Shown: positions 36,072 through 49,800 of the stretch, in pieces | Numbering within the stretch: the stretch's first letter is position 1 | How the letters are laid out: every line of letters starts with the position of its first letter | DNA from: Rhea pennata | Lineage: Eukaryota; Chordata; Aves; Rheiformes; Rheidae | DNA length: 64,000 nucleotides | Reading direction: 5' to 3' | Assembly: GCF_028389875.1 (NCBI RefSeq) | Contig: NC_084678.1 | Span: 13,298,899 to 13,362,898 of the forward strand | Program-made: the position numbers and the translations under genes | The notes under the pieces: generated by a model | Seen by the model: only the letters and a program-made list of their open reading frames with translations | What the model was told of the DNA's origin: nothing | Database searches by the model: none

Positions 36072-36099
36072 TCTCACGAGCAACATCTCACGAGCAACA
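36072..36099. repeat. 14-bp tandem duplication
   Basis: Two adjacent perfect copies of TCTCACGAGCAACA in the ZNF831-EDN3 interval. Confidence 0.9.
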
Positions 36100-38559
36100 T
36101 TAAGGTCATGTTCTCAATACCCTCTACCCCAAAACCTCTTTCTACCAGGTTAGAGCTAGAGCAAGTGTCTATCTCTAAAAATCTTTCTGTGATTTACCAT
36201 TTTTTATTGTATGTATCATATTCAGATTTTTCTTAAAAACTTCCCTCATTTCATTGTATGTTCCCAAATAAAACATTTTATCTCAAATACACAGCTGGGA
36301 GTATGATGGGGTCATTTGGACAAGCTGCTCTTGTCCTCTCTGCCCTTTAAAAATACGCCATTACAGAAACTTCTCCCTTTCCATCAAAGTGGTTTATGCA
36401 AAAAGAAAAGAACAAAACCTACTTCCGTAGCGTGCTTTGGCAGCAACCTAGGGTAGCAGCTAAATAGGGGAAAGGGAGCCAGGGTTGTTCCTACCTACGT
36501 TAGGAAGCCACAGTTTGAGAAGAGGAATGCTTTATTGGGAAACAAAGCAAGGATTATAATGTTTAGCTTGGATCCCAAAACCTGCACATACAAATAAAAT
36601 TATGAAATTGGTGCAACTAGCAATTAAGATAGCTATGTGCAAATACACGTTTATATGTGCTGCTGGAAGGAGGAATGGGGAAAATTATACCTCTGAAAAT
36701 GTAATTTGACCATTAATTCCACAATGCCTCTTAACGCTCCCACTGCTTAGAGAGAATAATTTGCACTGAGCTCCTCAAATGGAAAGCAACACAGGCATAT
36801 AGATATCACCATGACAGCCCCTGCAGCTCACAAGTGGTTTTTATTCCAGCGCTGCACTCATCCCTCTTATGAAGAAGTTTTGCATAACTTTCTTGATTCT
36901 AGTTATGGGTTATACTGGTTCTAAGTGGAGCAAATATTCAAATGAAAAATGATACAAAGGTCTCAGACCTCAAATCAGTAGTTGCCCAGAAGCAAGAAAG
37001 TAAATATAGCTAAGAAAATCACAAAAAAGCTGCTTCATCCAGTGCAATATTATAAAAGCCAAGAGATTATATAAAAAGGATTTGCAAACTTTGATTTCAA
37101 AATATAAACAAAAATAAAATAGTCATTATTCTTAAATGTTTGATATGAAAAACACAATAATATTTTTTTCATTTGTACCAGATGTGCATATGCAGATGCA
37201 ACTTGTTGGACAATAGTCAGAAACATAGAATTAGGGAAATAACCATAATTAATAACATGCCTGCGGAAACATGTTCGGTGCTTCAAAAAGAGTTCAGGTG
37301 CTATTAGATCTAGGAGAGCCTCCTTACCCTGAAGATGTTGACAAATTTGAAGAATTTCCAAGGAGGAAAGAAAGACTGATTGGAGAAATAGATTACTTGC
37401 GTTGAAAGATTAAAGGAACCAGTCTTCTGCTATCAATTTTACTGATGCAGTCTCACCAAATTTACTGAAGACATACCCACATAATCAGGAAAAAAGCTTG
37501 ACTAAACAATATGATATGAGTAATCAGAAATGCTTAGGGTTAGCTTAGTTTCCTTGGGAAGGAAAGGAACTACTGAATATTCCAGAAAAATAACAGGCCA
37601 TGTAATAAAATTTAAACAGAACAGAAGAAAAATAAAGCTAGAGAATGTTCCACTGCAATTAAATCTACTAAAAAACCTCCTCTGGGATACTCAAAATGAG
37701 GCTAGTAAGGGCCACTCATTGTACAAAATAAATCAAAGCAGGAGGTCACTAGAGAATGTGATCAAGTAGTTTTTTCTCCTAGTAATCTACTAAGGATTCT
37801 TTGTCATTCATAGAATCAGATATAATGTCTACACTCATTGTTTCACTCCACCTTAATTTACATAGTAGTGACTAATGTGTAATGAAAATTCATCCAAGCT
37901 GGAATAGTGTTCTACAATGAAACTGCATTGCTTTTATGTGCTAAGAACTCTACCTGATGTTCCATTTTGTATACATCAAGAACACAGTGTGTAAAAAATA
38001 GCTCCTCAAAAAAATGATCTTCATTACAATAACTACTCAGTTCTATTACAGTGCCAAATTATTACACAGCAAAAAAATGGAGTCCAGAAGGAGAGCAATC
38101 TTACCAATTAACCCTTGCCTCCTGGATAATATGGTCAAGAGAAAGTTTCCAAGAAAGGTCTGAAAAAAGATATATTTGCTGGTACGTTGCTTTTGGAAGT
38201 GACAGAAACCCTCGCCAATAATTGAGTAATTTACTAACTACCAGCCAAAGTGACTGAGAACATGTGCATTTATGCTCAAAGTGTATTGAAATTCTGCAAC
38301 TGGGAAACCAGACAGAAATTCAGAAAGTGTGAAAATGGTTGCAGACATTCATATTACGGTAGTGGTCAGGGATGACAACATGTCCTTGAATGTATTTTAT
38401 TTCTTACACTCTCCAGATTTTCCCATTAAGATTCTCCCTTCCAGTCTTAAGACTACAACGTTTGTGTAAAGATAATATCTTTCAGGCAGAGTCACCAACT
38501 CAAATTTACACTAGTGTGATGCAACTCGTAAAGCAAATGTGACTGTCTCCCTTCATTGA

Positions 38560-38960
38560 AATAGATTGGTTGAAATAGATCTTGCGAGGCCGTTTAGTCC
38601 TATGTCCTGCTCAAAGGAGGAAGGTAAACACAGAAGTCAGACCAGGTTGCTCAGGGCTTTTTCCAGTTGGATTTTGAAAACTTGCAAGGGTGTAGATTCA
38701 GGAATCTTTGCGCAATCTGTTCAAATGCTTTAATTATTCTCAGAGCGATTTTTTTTTCTTTATAAACAGTTGGAACTTCCCGTTCCAAATTATGGCCACC
38801 ACATCTTGTTGCCCTGATACGCACCTCAGGAAGGAGCCTGCTTTCATCCACTTGGTACTTAGTACGGCCAGGCTGCTGTTAGTCTCTACTATAGCAAAGA
38901 ATCCACCTAAAATTAAATACGATTTAATCAGCCTCCCAAGCTCTAGGTATGACAAATTTC
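38560..38960 (-). mobile_element. Old, diverged CR1 LINE 3' fragment, antisense
   Basis: Read on +, the segment follows the reverse complement of a CR1 3' region: a TTTAGTCC / TGTCCTGCTCAAAG anchor, CAGGTTGCTCAGGGCTTT, a CCAGTTGGATTTTGAAAA stretch, a GATTCAGGAATCT / GCAATCTGTTCAAATG block, then AACTTCCCGTTCCAAATTAT and TTGTTGCCCTGATACGCACC. Many substitutions and small indels indicate an older insertion than the one in ZNF831. Boundaries are approximate. Confidence 0.75.
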
Positions 38961-41900
38961 AGAACGATGAGATGTGAAACATTTAGAAGTCGGTACTCAA
39001 AATAGCATTTCTGAAGGAAAGTTTCCAGATTGGACTGTAGCAACTGTAACTATGTTGCAATAAAGCAAAGTCTAAAAAACCACTAACATATACAAAGAGA
39101 GACAGCCATTTCTTCATGCTTCTTCACATGCATATTTCCATCACCCTTGGTCCCTTGCTGCGTGACAATAAGAGTGCTTGAGTCAATAGAAAACTATTCA
39201 GTTGACTATCTGTAAGCTCTTTGCATGTTTGCATGGCTTGTATCACTTGAAATATCTTTGCCTTTGAAAATCAAATTCATTTTACATTCTTCTGGGTAAA
39301 TGTTCCAACAGACAAATGCTCCAAAACCTCCATTTTCGTGCTGGGGGACATTTGTGAGTTCAGGAAGTACTGATCTGGATCTATCCAAACTGTTTTATCT
39401 AGAGTTAATACTGCAAATACAGAAAATCAGAATATATATATTAAGTCGGCTGAAGTAAACCAATCCAGAGTCCAGTCATGCTTATATGGAGCTGCACCCA
39501 AGCCAATAAGCCCTGAGAAGCTTCCACAAGTGACCACAAAAAGGAGTTTCGAAGCACTAATAAATAGATGTGGCATCTGACTACCTGCAACACACCTCTT
39601 GAGGACTGGTCTCAGTGCAATATTTCATGCATAAATACAATTTTGGTCTACTGACAAAATACTTAATTCACCAAGTCCACCTTTACTGACTAAGCTAATA
39701 TGCTTGAGAGAATTAAGAAAAAGCAGCAAGGCAACGCAGTCAGGCAGAGTTTTAATGAACTTGTTGCTTCCTCATTTTGAAATTCAAACACATGAGGAGC
39801 GAAATGGCTGGGGCATGGGCCACTGTGGAAGAAATACTGGAGGAAGGACTCTGATAGCTATCTGCCAGAGGACAAATCTGTTATCCAAGCAACCAAAGAG
39901 AGGAAGCATCATTCTAAAGTATAGAAATTCAGGACACAAGAATGCCTAACAGCGATGGGCTGCTGGAGGTAGACTGAGTATAGCTGCAAAGTTCAGATAG
40001 CAGCACTTCTTAATCAGTCATGGATAGTTTAGGGAGCTAAACCTGAAGAGCTGCATTTTTAGAGCAGAGAGCATCACCACAGAGAGACCACTGGTGCCAA
40101 CTCCCTTTGCTAAGAAAGCAGAAAGATAGCAGAGGCTTGCAAGATTAGCTGATGAATGGATGCTGAAGCCAACAGAGATAATGGTCTAAAAAATGGGCAC
40201 AAAGACACTAGGGAAGGTGCAGGTTTGTGAAGTGTGTCTCCCAGTGGCAGTGTCAGAAGGAGGACATTAATGGTTCTCTACTGCAATCATTATATCTCTT
40301 GGGAACACCCAGGGCAACACAGCAAAACCAGACCAACAAGATATGTCTCTCCCAGACAGAGCCAAGTGGAATTTATTATTAACTATTTAGTTGTACATGG
40401 CACCAAATGAAAAGCCAGTCACCTTACAGAACGGAAATAGATTCATAGGTGCCTTCCCCTCCTCCAAAAACTGAGTCTTTATTATGCAATGCAGGCAGAA
40501 TTAGGAAAACAAATTAGGGAAACAAAGATTTCATAGAACTGCACAACTTATTAACACTGATCACAAGTCTGCATTAAACATACTCAACTCAAAAAAATAT
40601 AGAAAGCAATAAACTGTTCCAAGAGTTCCTAACCCTCTTTTTTTTCTGTGGTAGAATCTAGCTATCCTGCCAAAAAGCAGAAATATAAATAAGTCCTAAA
40701 AGCAATGGAATCCTTATAGTACTCTGTCAGACTCAAAGAATATGACTTCATCATCTAAATCAATCAAGCAATAAGATTAATCAGAAAACATGAAACTTTA
40801 TCAGTGATGGTCTGCAGGATTGTATGATTCCTGCAAATATTAATAAATCTATCAACAATAAAAGTAAGATTTGCTCCCCAACTCAAAGCCACAGATCAGA
40901 TCATGCTTTAATTTGGTTGTAGAGTTGGTATGTTCTGGTATGTTTTAGACAAAATGAGTCTGAATGTAAAGCACAGGCTTACTAAATTGATGAGATTGCT
41001 GGCAAATCATATTTTTGTGAAAACTCTGCTGCTTTCAAGCTGTAATATGAAAGGTTTATGTTTTTAAGTGTTACTGCTGATACTGACCTTATGTGCCTTC
41101 CCCCTAAACTTACAAGCAAACTATGATCACTACCATCTACCAATTTGAGAGTCAAGTTAAAACCTAACTTTCAAAAGAATCAGAATGATACCTAAACGCA
41201 ACTTCCATAATCCTCTCCAAGTGCTTTCCAACACAGTGAGATTAAACAAAATATTTTTCTTCAAGCTCTGTTTGAAGGGGATATAGGATGAAAATAAATG
41301 TACATTGCAAGATGTTCAGATAGGAGGTAGATACATTTATATGCAACAAATAACTACTTTAATAGATTGCATCTCCTTGGGGTTGTGCAGAAGTCCTTTC
41401 TTCCAACCTGAAAAGATCTCAAGGCATTGGCAAGGGTAGCCAGCTAGTACCTTTGCTTTATCTGCTTAGGTGGAGCATTTACAGTCATTGATTCTATGCA
41501 CTCTGCATGATTTACATTGTATTGAGATTATATAAAGGCAATGCTTTTCTACTCTTTCTCCTAAACGAGGATTAGATGGAGCTCTGCTAATAGCACACAT
41601 TTTGGGAGAAAATGTAAATGCCATTGTTTGTGAATGTTACTAGATGATTTTGTCCAATAACAGAACAAAAATATTTGACAAGTCATTGTAGCTGAGCCAT
41701 TTTACATCTCACCTAATCAAAACTGTTAAGAAATCAATTCTTAATATAATGGTTTTGCACCAGCTGTGTAATTTCATTCACAACTTTACTTCACCTTTAA
41801 GTGTTTTCAAAAGCCCTCAAGACCTTCCCAGGAGGAAGCTTGGGGGGGGGGAAAAAAAGGCATTTTCTCCTCTGCTTTGTGTACTACTTTGTTTTGAGCA

Positions 41901-43760
41901 TATTCTCAATTGCCAGTGCAGTTCAATATTGAAAATTTCTATATATCTTACTTTTTTTGGCTGCCATTGCCAAACAGGCCCTTTTATTCACTGAATAGAA
42001 TTATCTGCTAGCAATAAGGGACATTTAATTTTCACATCAGGTTGCAGAACAGTTTTTAAAGTTATTATAAATACTTCTTTACTTTATAATCTTTTATTTC
42101 ACATAGAGCTATGCATAGAGGAATGATTATAGTAAACAGCATCTGCAGACTTTTGATGTATTCAATGAACATTTCCAGCTTTACCTAACACTGGATTTCT
42201 TTTAATGAATAGTTCACATGGCATGTATCAGCTCATAAGTTTCATTTTCATTTTAGATATGCAGGCCTTAACATCTTCTGCAGCAATTTATAACATTGGG
42301 AAGGATAAGACCATTTTAAAAACATAAATATAACATTTAATTCTTAATGCCAACACCATACTCAACGTGCTACGGGGAAAAAAAAAAAAGTTCTTTAAAC
42401 CAGTAGTAAAGTTTTTAGGCTTCTTTAAAGGAGAAAAAATCCCCAAAATCAAAAACAAGCCTGACATGACTATAATACTGTTTCACAATTCACACACAAA
42501 CCACAGATTTCCAGTTTTCTGTTGATAGAGAACAGCCATCCACAGTGTTAAAAAAGCAGTTTCCCTGTTAGTTGCCCTAACAAAGTTTCAAACTATTCAT
42601 ACACACAGGCATAAATCAAGAAAACAACAGTGGTGCAAGATGTTACATGTAAGTTATACTAAGACGTTAAAGAAAACCATCTGGGCATAAAATGTAAGTA
42701 TAGCTAGCATACAAAAAGTAGGAGGAAAATAAAACCAACCACACATTTCAAATACCCCAAATATAGAGCCTTTATTCTGTAAGACCATTGAATTTTAACT
42801 CCAAGCATCCATTTCAAATAAAATGCACTGAAATAGCACTGAATACAGAGATAGTATTGCATCCAAACAGCTCTGAAACAGAATACAAAGGTTTACATTC
42901 ATGGCTTTTTGCTCATCTTTCAATTTATATAAGACATAAATTATGAATAAGATATTTCCTTAAAATAGAAATCATCAGGAAATCTTCAGTGATGATTGAG
43001 AATCAAAGCTGAAGCTTAGCAGCTTTTTTATATTTCAGTTGCACTGAGAGACCAAACACTGAGGCAGCATTCACACAAGACACCAAGAGAACTTGCCTCA
43101 AACAGCTTATAACCTAAATAGACAGGGCTAAGGAATACCACTCACCCAGCTTTTAAGATACTGCCAGAAAGAGAGAGTGACATCTCCAATCATAACGGGA
43201 AATTTCAATCAGAGTTAAGCTTAAAAGGTTTGGTTTAGCTTACTATATTGATGTATCTTCTGGTCCTGAATGACAGAGCAACCCGGACACGTTTTATAGA
43301 CCCAAGAGTTTTTAAATACTCCTGTAAAGCAGAAAGAAAGAACAAAATTAAAAAAGTAAATACACATCTCATTGGAGATTGCCTCAATGAAGGAAAGTTA
43401 GAAAATAAACCTCAAAAGGTACTATGATTCGTAAAGCTACCATGTTTCAGCACTATCTAAACCAAAAAAAAACTCTTCTAGTAATAAAATCAAAAACCTA
43501 AATCTTAAAAGTATAAAATACGAGAACTCAGGACTTTTCATGCTGACTTAGTTCAGATCACTTGCATGAGCAACATACTTGAGTTTTGATTACATAGCTA
43601 CATTTTTTTGTTTATTTATTTACTTTTAAACAGGATGCCTGCTTGGGTTTAACTTAGTTTGTGGAAAGAGGAGTAAGGAAGATTTTAAAAACAAACAAAG
43701 TACAAATAGCCAAGTCAAAACAACCCCCAAAAAAAGCTATACAAAAGTCCTCTCTCTAGG

Positions 43761-43806
43761 ATCTGGTACCTTTGGTACCAGATGTGTACCAGATGTAGTA
43801 CCAGAA
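43761..43806. repeat. KpnI-centred palindrome followed by short tandem repeats
   Basis: ATCTGGTACC (43761-43770) and GGTACCAGAT (43774-43783) are exact inverted copies around TTT. The unit GTACCAGATGT then recurs imperfectly to about 43806. This is probably slippage/template-switch structure. Confidence 0.85.
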
Positions 43807-46800
43807 CGGCACACATTCATCTTCCCTTAGAGCTAATGTAGTAATCAGGAGCCACCAGACTGTTATCCTTGAAAGAGCTCAGCTAACAGATGATGAGACT
43901 CAGTTTTTCACTGATTTCAGAGAGATTTATTGAGACAGGGAATTCTGGCTTCAGCTCCCGCTTCAAGAAGGGAGTACATGATCCCAATTATAAATTGTAC
44001 TGTGACTGCAGCAAATGATGGCTTAACAGCATTTAGAGCTGAAGTTTAAAATCCTCATGCAGTTTGCATAAAACAGATGTGAATTTTCAAACTAAACAGA
44101 GTTTTGGTAAGAGGAAAGAAGCTGAAACAACTGCAGAAAGCACTGTCTTCCCCTGCTTCTGAGGAATCAAAAAGCAAATGATGGCTGAGAGTTAATGTAA
44201 AAAATTTCAATTTTCTTGCTGAGCTGTTCTCATTCTTTTTCCAGCAAATCTTCCCATCCTGGTTTTTATATTTTTAAGAAACTCCAGCTATGTGTGACTT
44301 TGCTGATAACCCTATTTAACAATATGTTTTTCCTCCACAGATATGCTTTTTGATACATTCAGCTGTGTTGAAATTATTGTCCCAGATATTGTAATAATTT
44401 GCCTGGAATCTGCATCCCTTCTTTACCCATTTATTTCTGTATAGAAGCCCTAATGCATCTGTACTTGGATCTCAGGTCACCAATGTGCTTTTTTCTCCTT
44501 CCCCTCCTAGATAATGTAACATGGCGCAGCCTGAGCCATTCCCTGGTGAGACCGTCTTTTCCAAACAGATCAGTCTCTGAATTTAATTGCATTTTGGCTT
44601 CATTATGCTTTAGTTATTATTGGAGGCTGCTCATATTGAACATGTTTTGTATAAAAAGAGTTACACTGTGAGCTATTTATTCTGTCCAATGTCCAGCAAA
44701 AGTGTTTCATAGTATATTTTCCTTTTTTAGTCAATCTTTTCTAAACTATTTGATCTATCAGTGCCTTCAGTTTCTCATCTGACCAAAACTATAGCCTTGA
44801 CCACGAAGAATACAAACAACTAGAATGGAGGAGGGAGGAACTGCTTCTTCTCAGGCACACACAACATATCTAGCAATTACATCCTTCTCTTGGTTTTGCC
44901 CTCTAAGTTGATGTTATAAAGCAAACAGTAAAATGAAATAAAAAATAAAATAGCTTCACGTCCTTTTCAGGAAGGCCTGTATAGCCCAATGCTCTTAGAG
45001 TCTGTTCTTTAGCTGCAAACAATTTATAATGATCATTAATTTGTGAGGTCATGGTGAATGTCAGGGAGGAGAAAGTAACAAAATAAAATACTGCATAAAA
45101 CAAAAGTGTTCATGAATAGCTGGCAATTAGACCTGAGCCTTAATAGAAAACCATAAATTTACAGTAGATTTTTTTTTCTGCATTAGAAATATAACATACC
45201 CCTTAATTAAAGTTTATTATGTTTCTGTTAAGGCATTGACATGAATCTATGTAGAAAGAGGAATGGAGATTTATCATGCATGATATGGCATTGCCTTGAG
45301 TGGTGCTGGATTGAGAAGTGTTTTTTGAGAACAGTTTGAACTGTGACCCAAACTTTTCATGAACAACATTCTCAATGGGTTCTCATACACTCAGAAATTA
45401 CAGGAACTGTTAGTCTGAAAAAAAACCTATCCAGAATATCAAGGAAACAACTTCTAAATTTTGGAAAAATACACACGAGAAGCAATAATGGCATAGTGCA
45501 GTGGTACCAGAACACTAGAATACAGTTACGAGTAGATCAACTGAGGATTCAAGGAAAACCCAACCAAACAAAAACAAACAAACTAAAAAGCTTCTTATGG
45601 TTTTAATGTAAAATCATGGGGGATTTATGCATATGAGAAGCATACTGAGTTTAAACAGCGTTATGCTCTTTATCCCACTGAGAACCGCAATATCTGGACA
45701 TTTGGCATAGCTGCTGTGCCTGTGTATACTCACAGTTTGCTAACAGGAACCACAAACAATACCTCTGACAACTGTAAATCTGTTACATTATTTGTGTTGC
45801 TTCCTCATAACTTCTCCTCCCTGATCTTGCTTTCTCAACTTACTTTTCTGGCAGAACTCAGTAGACTAGTGATTTTATTAATATTTTACTTTCTCTGTTA
45901 GATCTTCCGGAGTAGACAGTTTACAGAAGAATAACTCACTATATTTGATGCCAACTCTTTTTAGCATTTTTATTATATTCCGCAGATTTAAAGGTCCTGA
46001 TACATTTTTTGATTAACAAATATAAGCTATCTGAAGAAAATATATTAACACAATAGTTAACTACAATTTTTAATAACTCATGCTTTAGCTTTTTGCTTTT
46101 AGTTATTTGGCAAAATAAATTATCCGAATGAGTCTGTATCTGATCAGATACTTATTATATTAGTTATTCAGTGAGTAACAGACACAGCTATTATTCAGTT
46201 AATATCTTAGCCTGTTTGACTGGAGCCAACAATAATCTTCATCGCTCTTACAGCTATCTTATGATACGACAGTGGCCATCACTATTATGGCAATGATAGA
46301 CATAGGATCATTGGGACAAGGATTTTACGGTTCGTAACAAAATCCAGAAGAGTCTTGTGTCCTCTTCAGCTAGACACCATTAACACATAGTCACAACCAG
46401 CCTAACTTTCACTGGTAGAGACAGAAAGTTAACCTTGGCTTGCAAAACTGCACACATCAAAAGCAGAAAATCTGACTCCTCAACACATATTCCAAGTCTA
46501 AGAAAAGATAAACCAATGAAATAGAAAAGTGCCACAATAATAACAATTTATTTCAGAGCCAGGGATAATAAGCTTCATTATGGCCTTTCTAATGTGCAAA
46601 ATGCTTTTATTCAAAACTCAGAATGCACGTAAACAATTGCCCTTAAGAGGGGGAAAACTATGATCACTACTCTATTCTTCTTCTAATACAAATTTGTGTA
46701 CACACAAGCTAATAGCTTGTGATGTATTCTTGCTAACAGCTGTGATGTATTCACTCGTTAGCTGTGCAAAGTATATTCAGTATTTAGAAACAGATAAAAG

Positions 46801-49800
46801 CATATTTTTTTGTAAGTGAAAGTCAATAAATATACTGACTGGAACGCAGTTGATTAGATGAAATACTGCTTTATACATTCTCCCAGTTTTACACTTGACT
46901 ACTAATTACTCTCCAAGCACTGTTTTCCAACTAGTTTTTCATTCATCCGAGCAGTTTCACTCATCAAGGTTACCTAAATTCCTTGCTTATTTGAGACAGG
47001 ACTAAAAGACCCCTAAAATATACTACACACGATATTGCCTACTTTTTCCATAACCACAAGGCCTGTCAAAGAAAGAAACTAGATGAGTTTGACATGATTT
47101 GTTCTCAATTAATTTATACTGGCTGTTACCTCCTTATTAAATAACTTATATAGTTTGTTTCTATGATTCCTCTGAAAATAGAAGTTGCAGCTGACTGTCC
47201 TACATCCTCTCTTTTCTACCCCTTCCTGCTTCAAAGACTAACATCATCCCAGCCTTTGAACTCTTATTCGTTCTCCATAATTTCTTAAAGACAGCAACAC
47301 ACTAAAATAATAATACATTCTACTACTACAATATACCACTTTGCAGGTATTATTCAAAGCCTCATTCAACATGCTGGGTTAACAGATTAAATTCAGTGGA
47401 CAAATAATGCACATAGACTATTACCAGAGTTGTACATGTCCCAGTCTTTCTTCATTCTCTTCCTTACCAAACCCTTCAATCAATAAAACTACTCTGAGTA
47501 CTCGCCTTTTGTTCTAAGTTACCTCAATACTATTTTTAATACCTGCCACAGTGTATTTTCTAAAACCTACAGAAAGTAAGACTGTACTCAGAAATAATTT
47601 CAGATTGCCTCTCTCTGCCACGTCCTTAACAGTAATAAAGCCATGGCCTGAAAATGTTTGCAGTTGATGGATTTCTGCAAGAGAAATAGCATAATACCTA
47701 GAAAGCTCAAATGACAATCAACTAATCTAAACAGTGTGGTGCCTGGTTAGCTATTTGCTCTCAGAGGCACCAAGCAGAAGCAAAATTCTAGTTATGCTGA
47801 CCGTTAAGAGAAGAGATTAGTATCTCATTTTCTTCCTCCATCATGTTTCTTCTTTCTTTCCTCTGCTTCCTCTATTAATTTTACTATTGTAATTTTTTAC
47901 TCTTTGTTTATTCCTCTTCCTTCTTTCTTTTGCTGTCTTCATAAAGAAAAGTTACTTCTGTGATGGAGGAGTTAACTGACTTTCTACTGCCTTGCCTATT
48001 GTTTTTTCCATTATCTTTCTGTTTACTCTTTTTATATTCTTTCTAAAATACTGCTACCTTATCTCTCTTATCTTGATCAATGCCCCAGTATTATTCTTCC
48101 CTAGCAACTAACATTCTTTTGGCACCCACTCTTTTCTCATCATCTGACTTACTATCGCTTGCTTTACCAATTCTGACAAGGTAGAGGGAAATGCAGTTGT
48201 GGAAAATGTGAGACAAGCAAAAGCTACATCAGTTGTATTCAAAATTTACATGCAGTCTGTATGCTGCCCTTAATCTTCTTCTACTTGTCTTCCTATCCTG
48301 TTCTTTCACCCACAGGGAAGACAGTTTATGGACTAAATACACAAAATATCTTGTGCACCTGAAGCATTCCATTGCTCTTATTCCTAAGCACATGTTACTA
48401 AAATGGATGTGAGGCTAAGATCCTCCAGAATAAGAAGAGTAATGTTAATGAGAGCGGGTAAACAGATTAATACTTCCCTTGCTGTACTAGCCTTGCATCC
48501 ATGTCATAAGTCTGTATGTTTTGTTTTGCCCTCTTTGACCTCTTCTGGAAAGAGCTGCTTCTTTTCAACCATCCAGAAGGATGCTGCCAACTCTTGTTCT
48601 TCCAGCAAATGAGATCATACACAACATGACCACAGACATCAATTGCAAAACTATGTCTACCTTGGAAATCTGTGCCGTCTGTTATTTATTTTTATTTATT
48701 GATCTGGTAATCTGGATCTGAATAACAACGATCTCTTTGCCATAAGAAGATGTGCTGGGCCCACAACACACTTAAATGGATTTTTATGATGCAGAAAAAT
48801 ATGTGTGCACCCTGCACACATACAGAAAGGGTTAGATCACAGTGCACATACTTTGGCAATGTGTGACCTTCCTTAACCCCAATTAGTTAGATCGGCATCA
48901 GCTCTAGGACATACAATTTGTACAGACAGGCTGCAGTTGTTACCCCAGCTTTCACTCTACAGCCTCCTGCTCTCCATGCAGATGCTCCTTCTAGGTAGCA
49001 GAACGATTTAACCTACCAGCCTTTGTACTAAACTTGAAACTCACAGACGACTGAATGAGGACACTCATAACACAGATGCCCAACCTGGCCTTGTCTCTGT
49101 GCTCAGACATGTATGATTTCATCCTGCCTATTCAACAAATGGACTGAAGAAAATTTGGAGGATTATAATATCATGCCAATGCATAATACAATGTATCTAA
49201 AAAGCTAGATTCACTAACTAAAGATTCAGGTTCAATTAAAGCTTATCAGCAAAGAAAGCTGCTCTCAGAGGACTAGGTGTGAGCAGTGCTTGCAGTTTGT
49301 CATGTCACACTGTTTAAGTAATAAAGGTTCATTTGTCATTTTATTTTCCCCTTACTAGTTCATACAGGCAGACACTTGTTTATTTCTCTCTGAAAGTCTT
49401 TTCTTAGTGAGAGATAAGTTACTTGGGGAGAGGAAAGGTTAAATATTCAAACATGGTGTCAAGATTGTTGCTAGACTGATGAGTCTCAGCTGTGGATCCT
49501 GCAGAAAAGAGATGGTCAGAGACCTGTACTTGTATTTGAAATTAAACTTACCAAGAAGTTGCAATAGGGATGAACTAACTTCATAGGTAGCTGGTAACTC
49601 CAGCAGAACTTTTCATCTTTCCTTTTATATTATACTGCAAAGCAGCATCAGAAATAGACTTAACAAAAAATGTTAAGTACAAAGTTAGCCAGCAGATTTG
49701 CCACAGAGTAAAGATAGTTACGACCAACCTATTTGGTTTTCATTAGGTAAATAAATTTTTGGCACACAATATACTGACTGCTGCATATTTGTTGATAATC

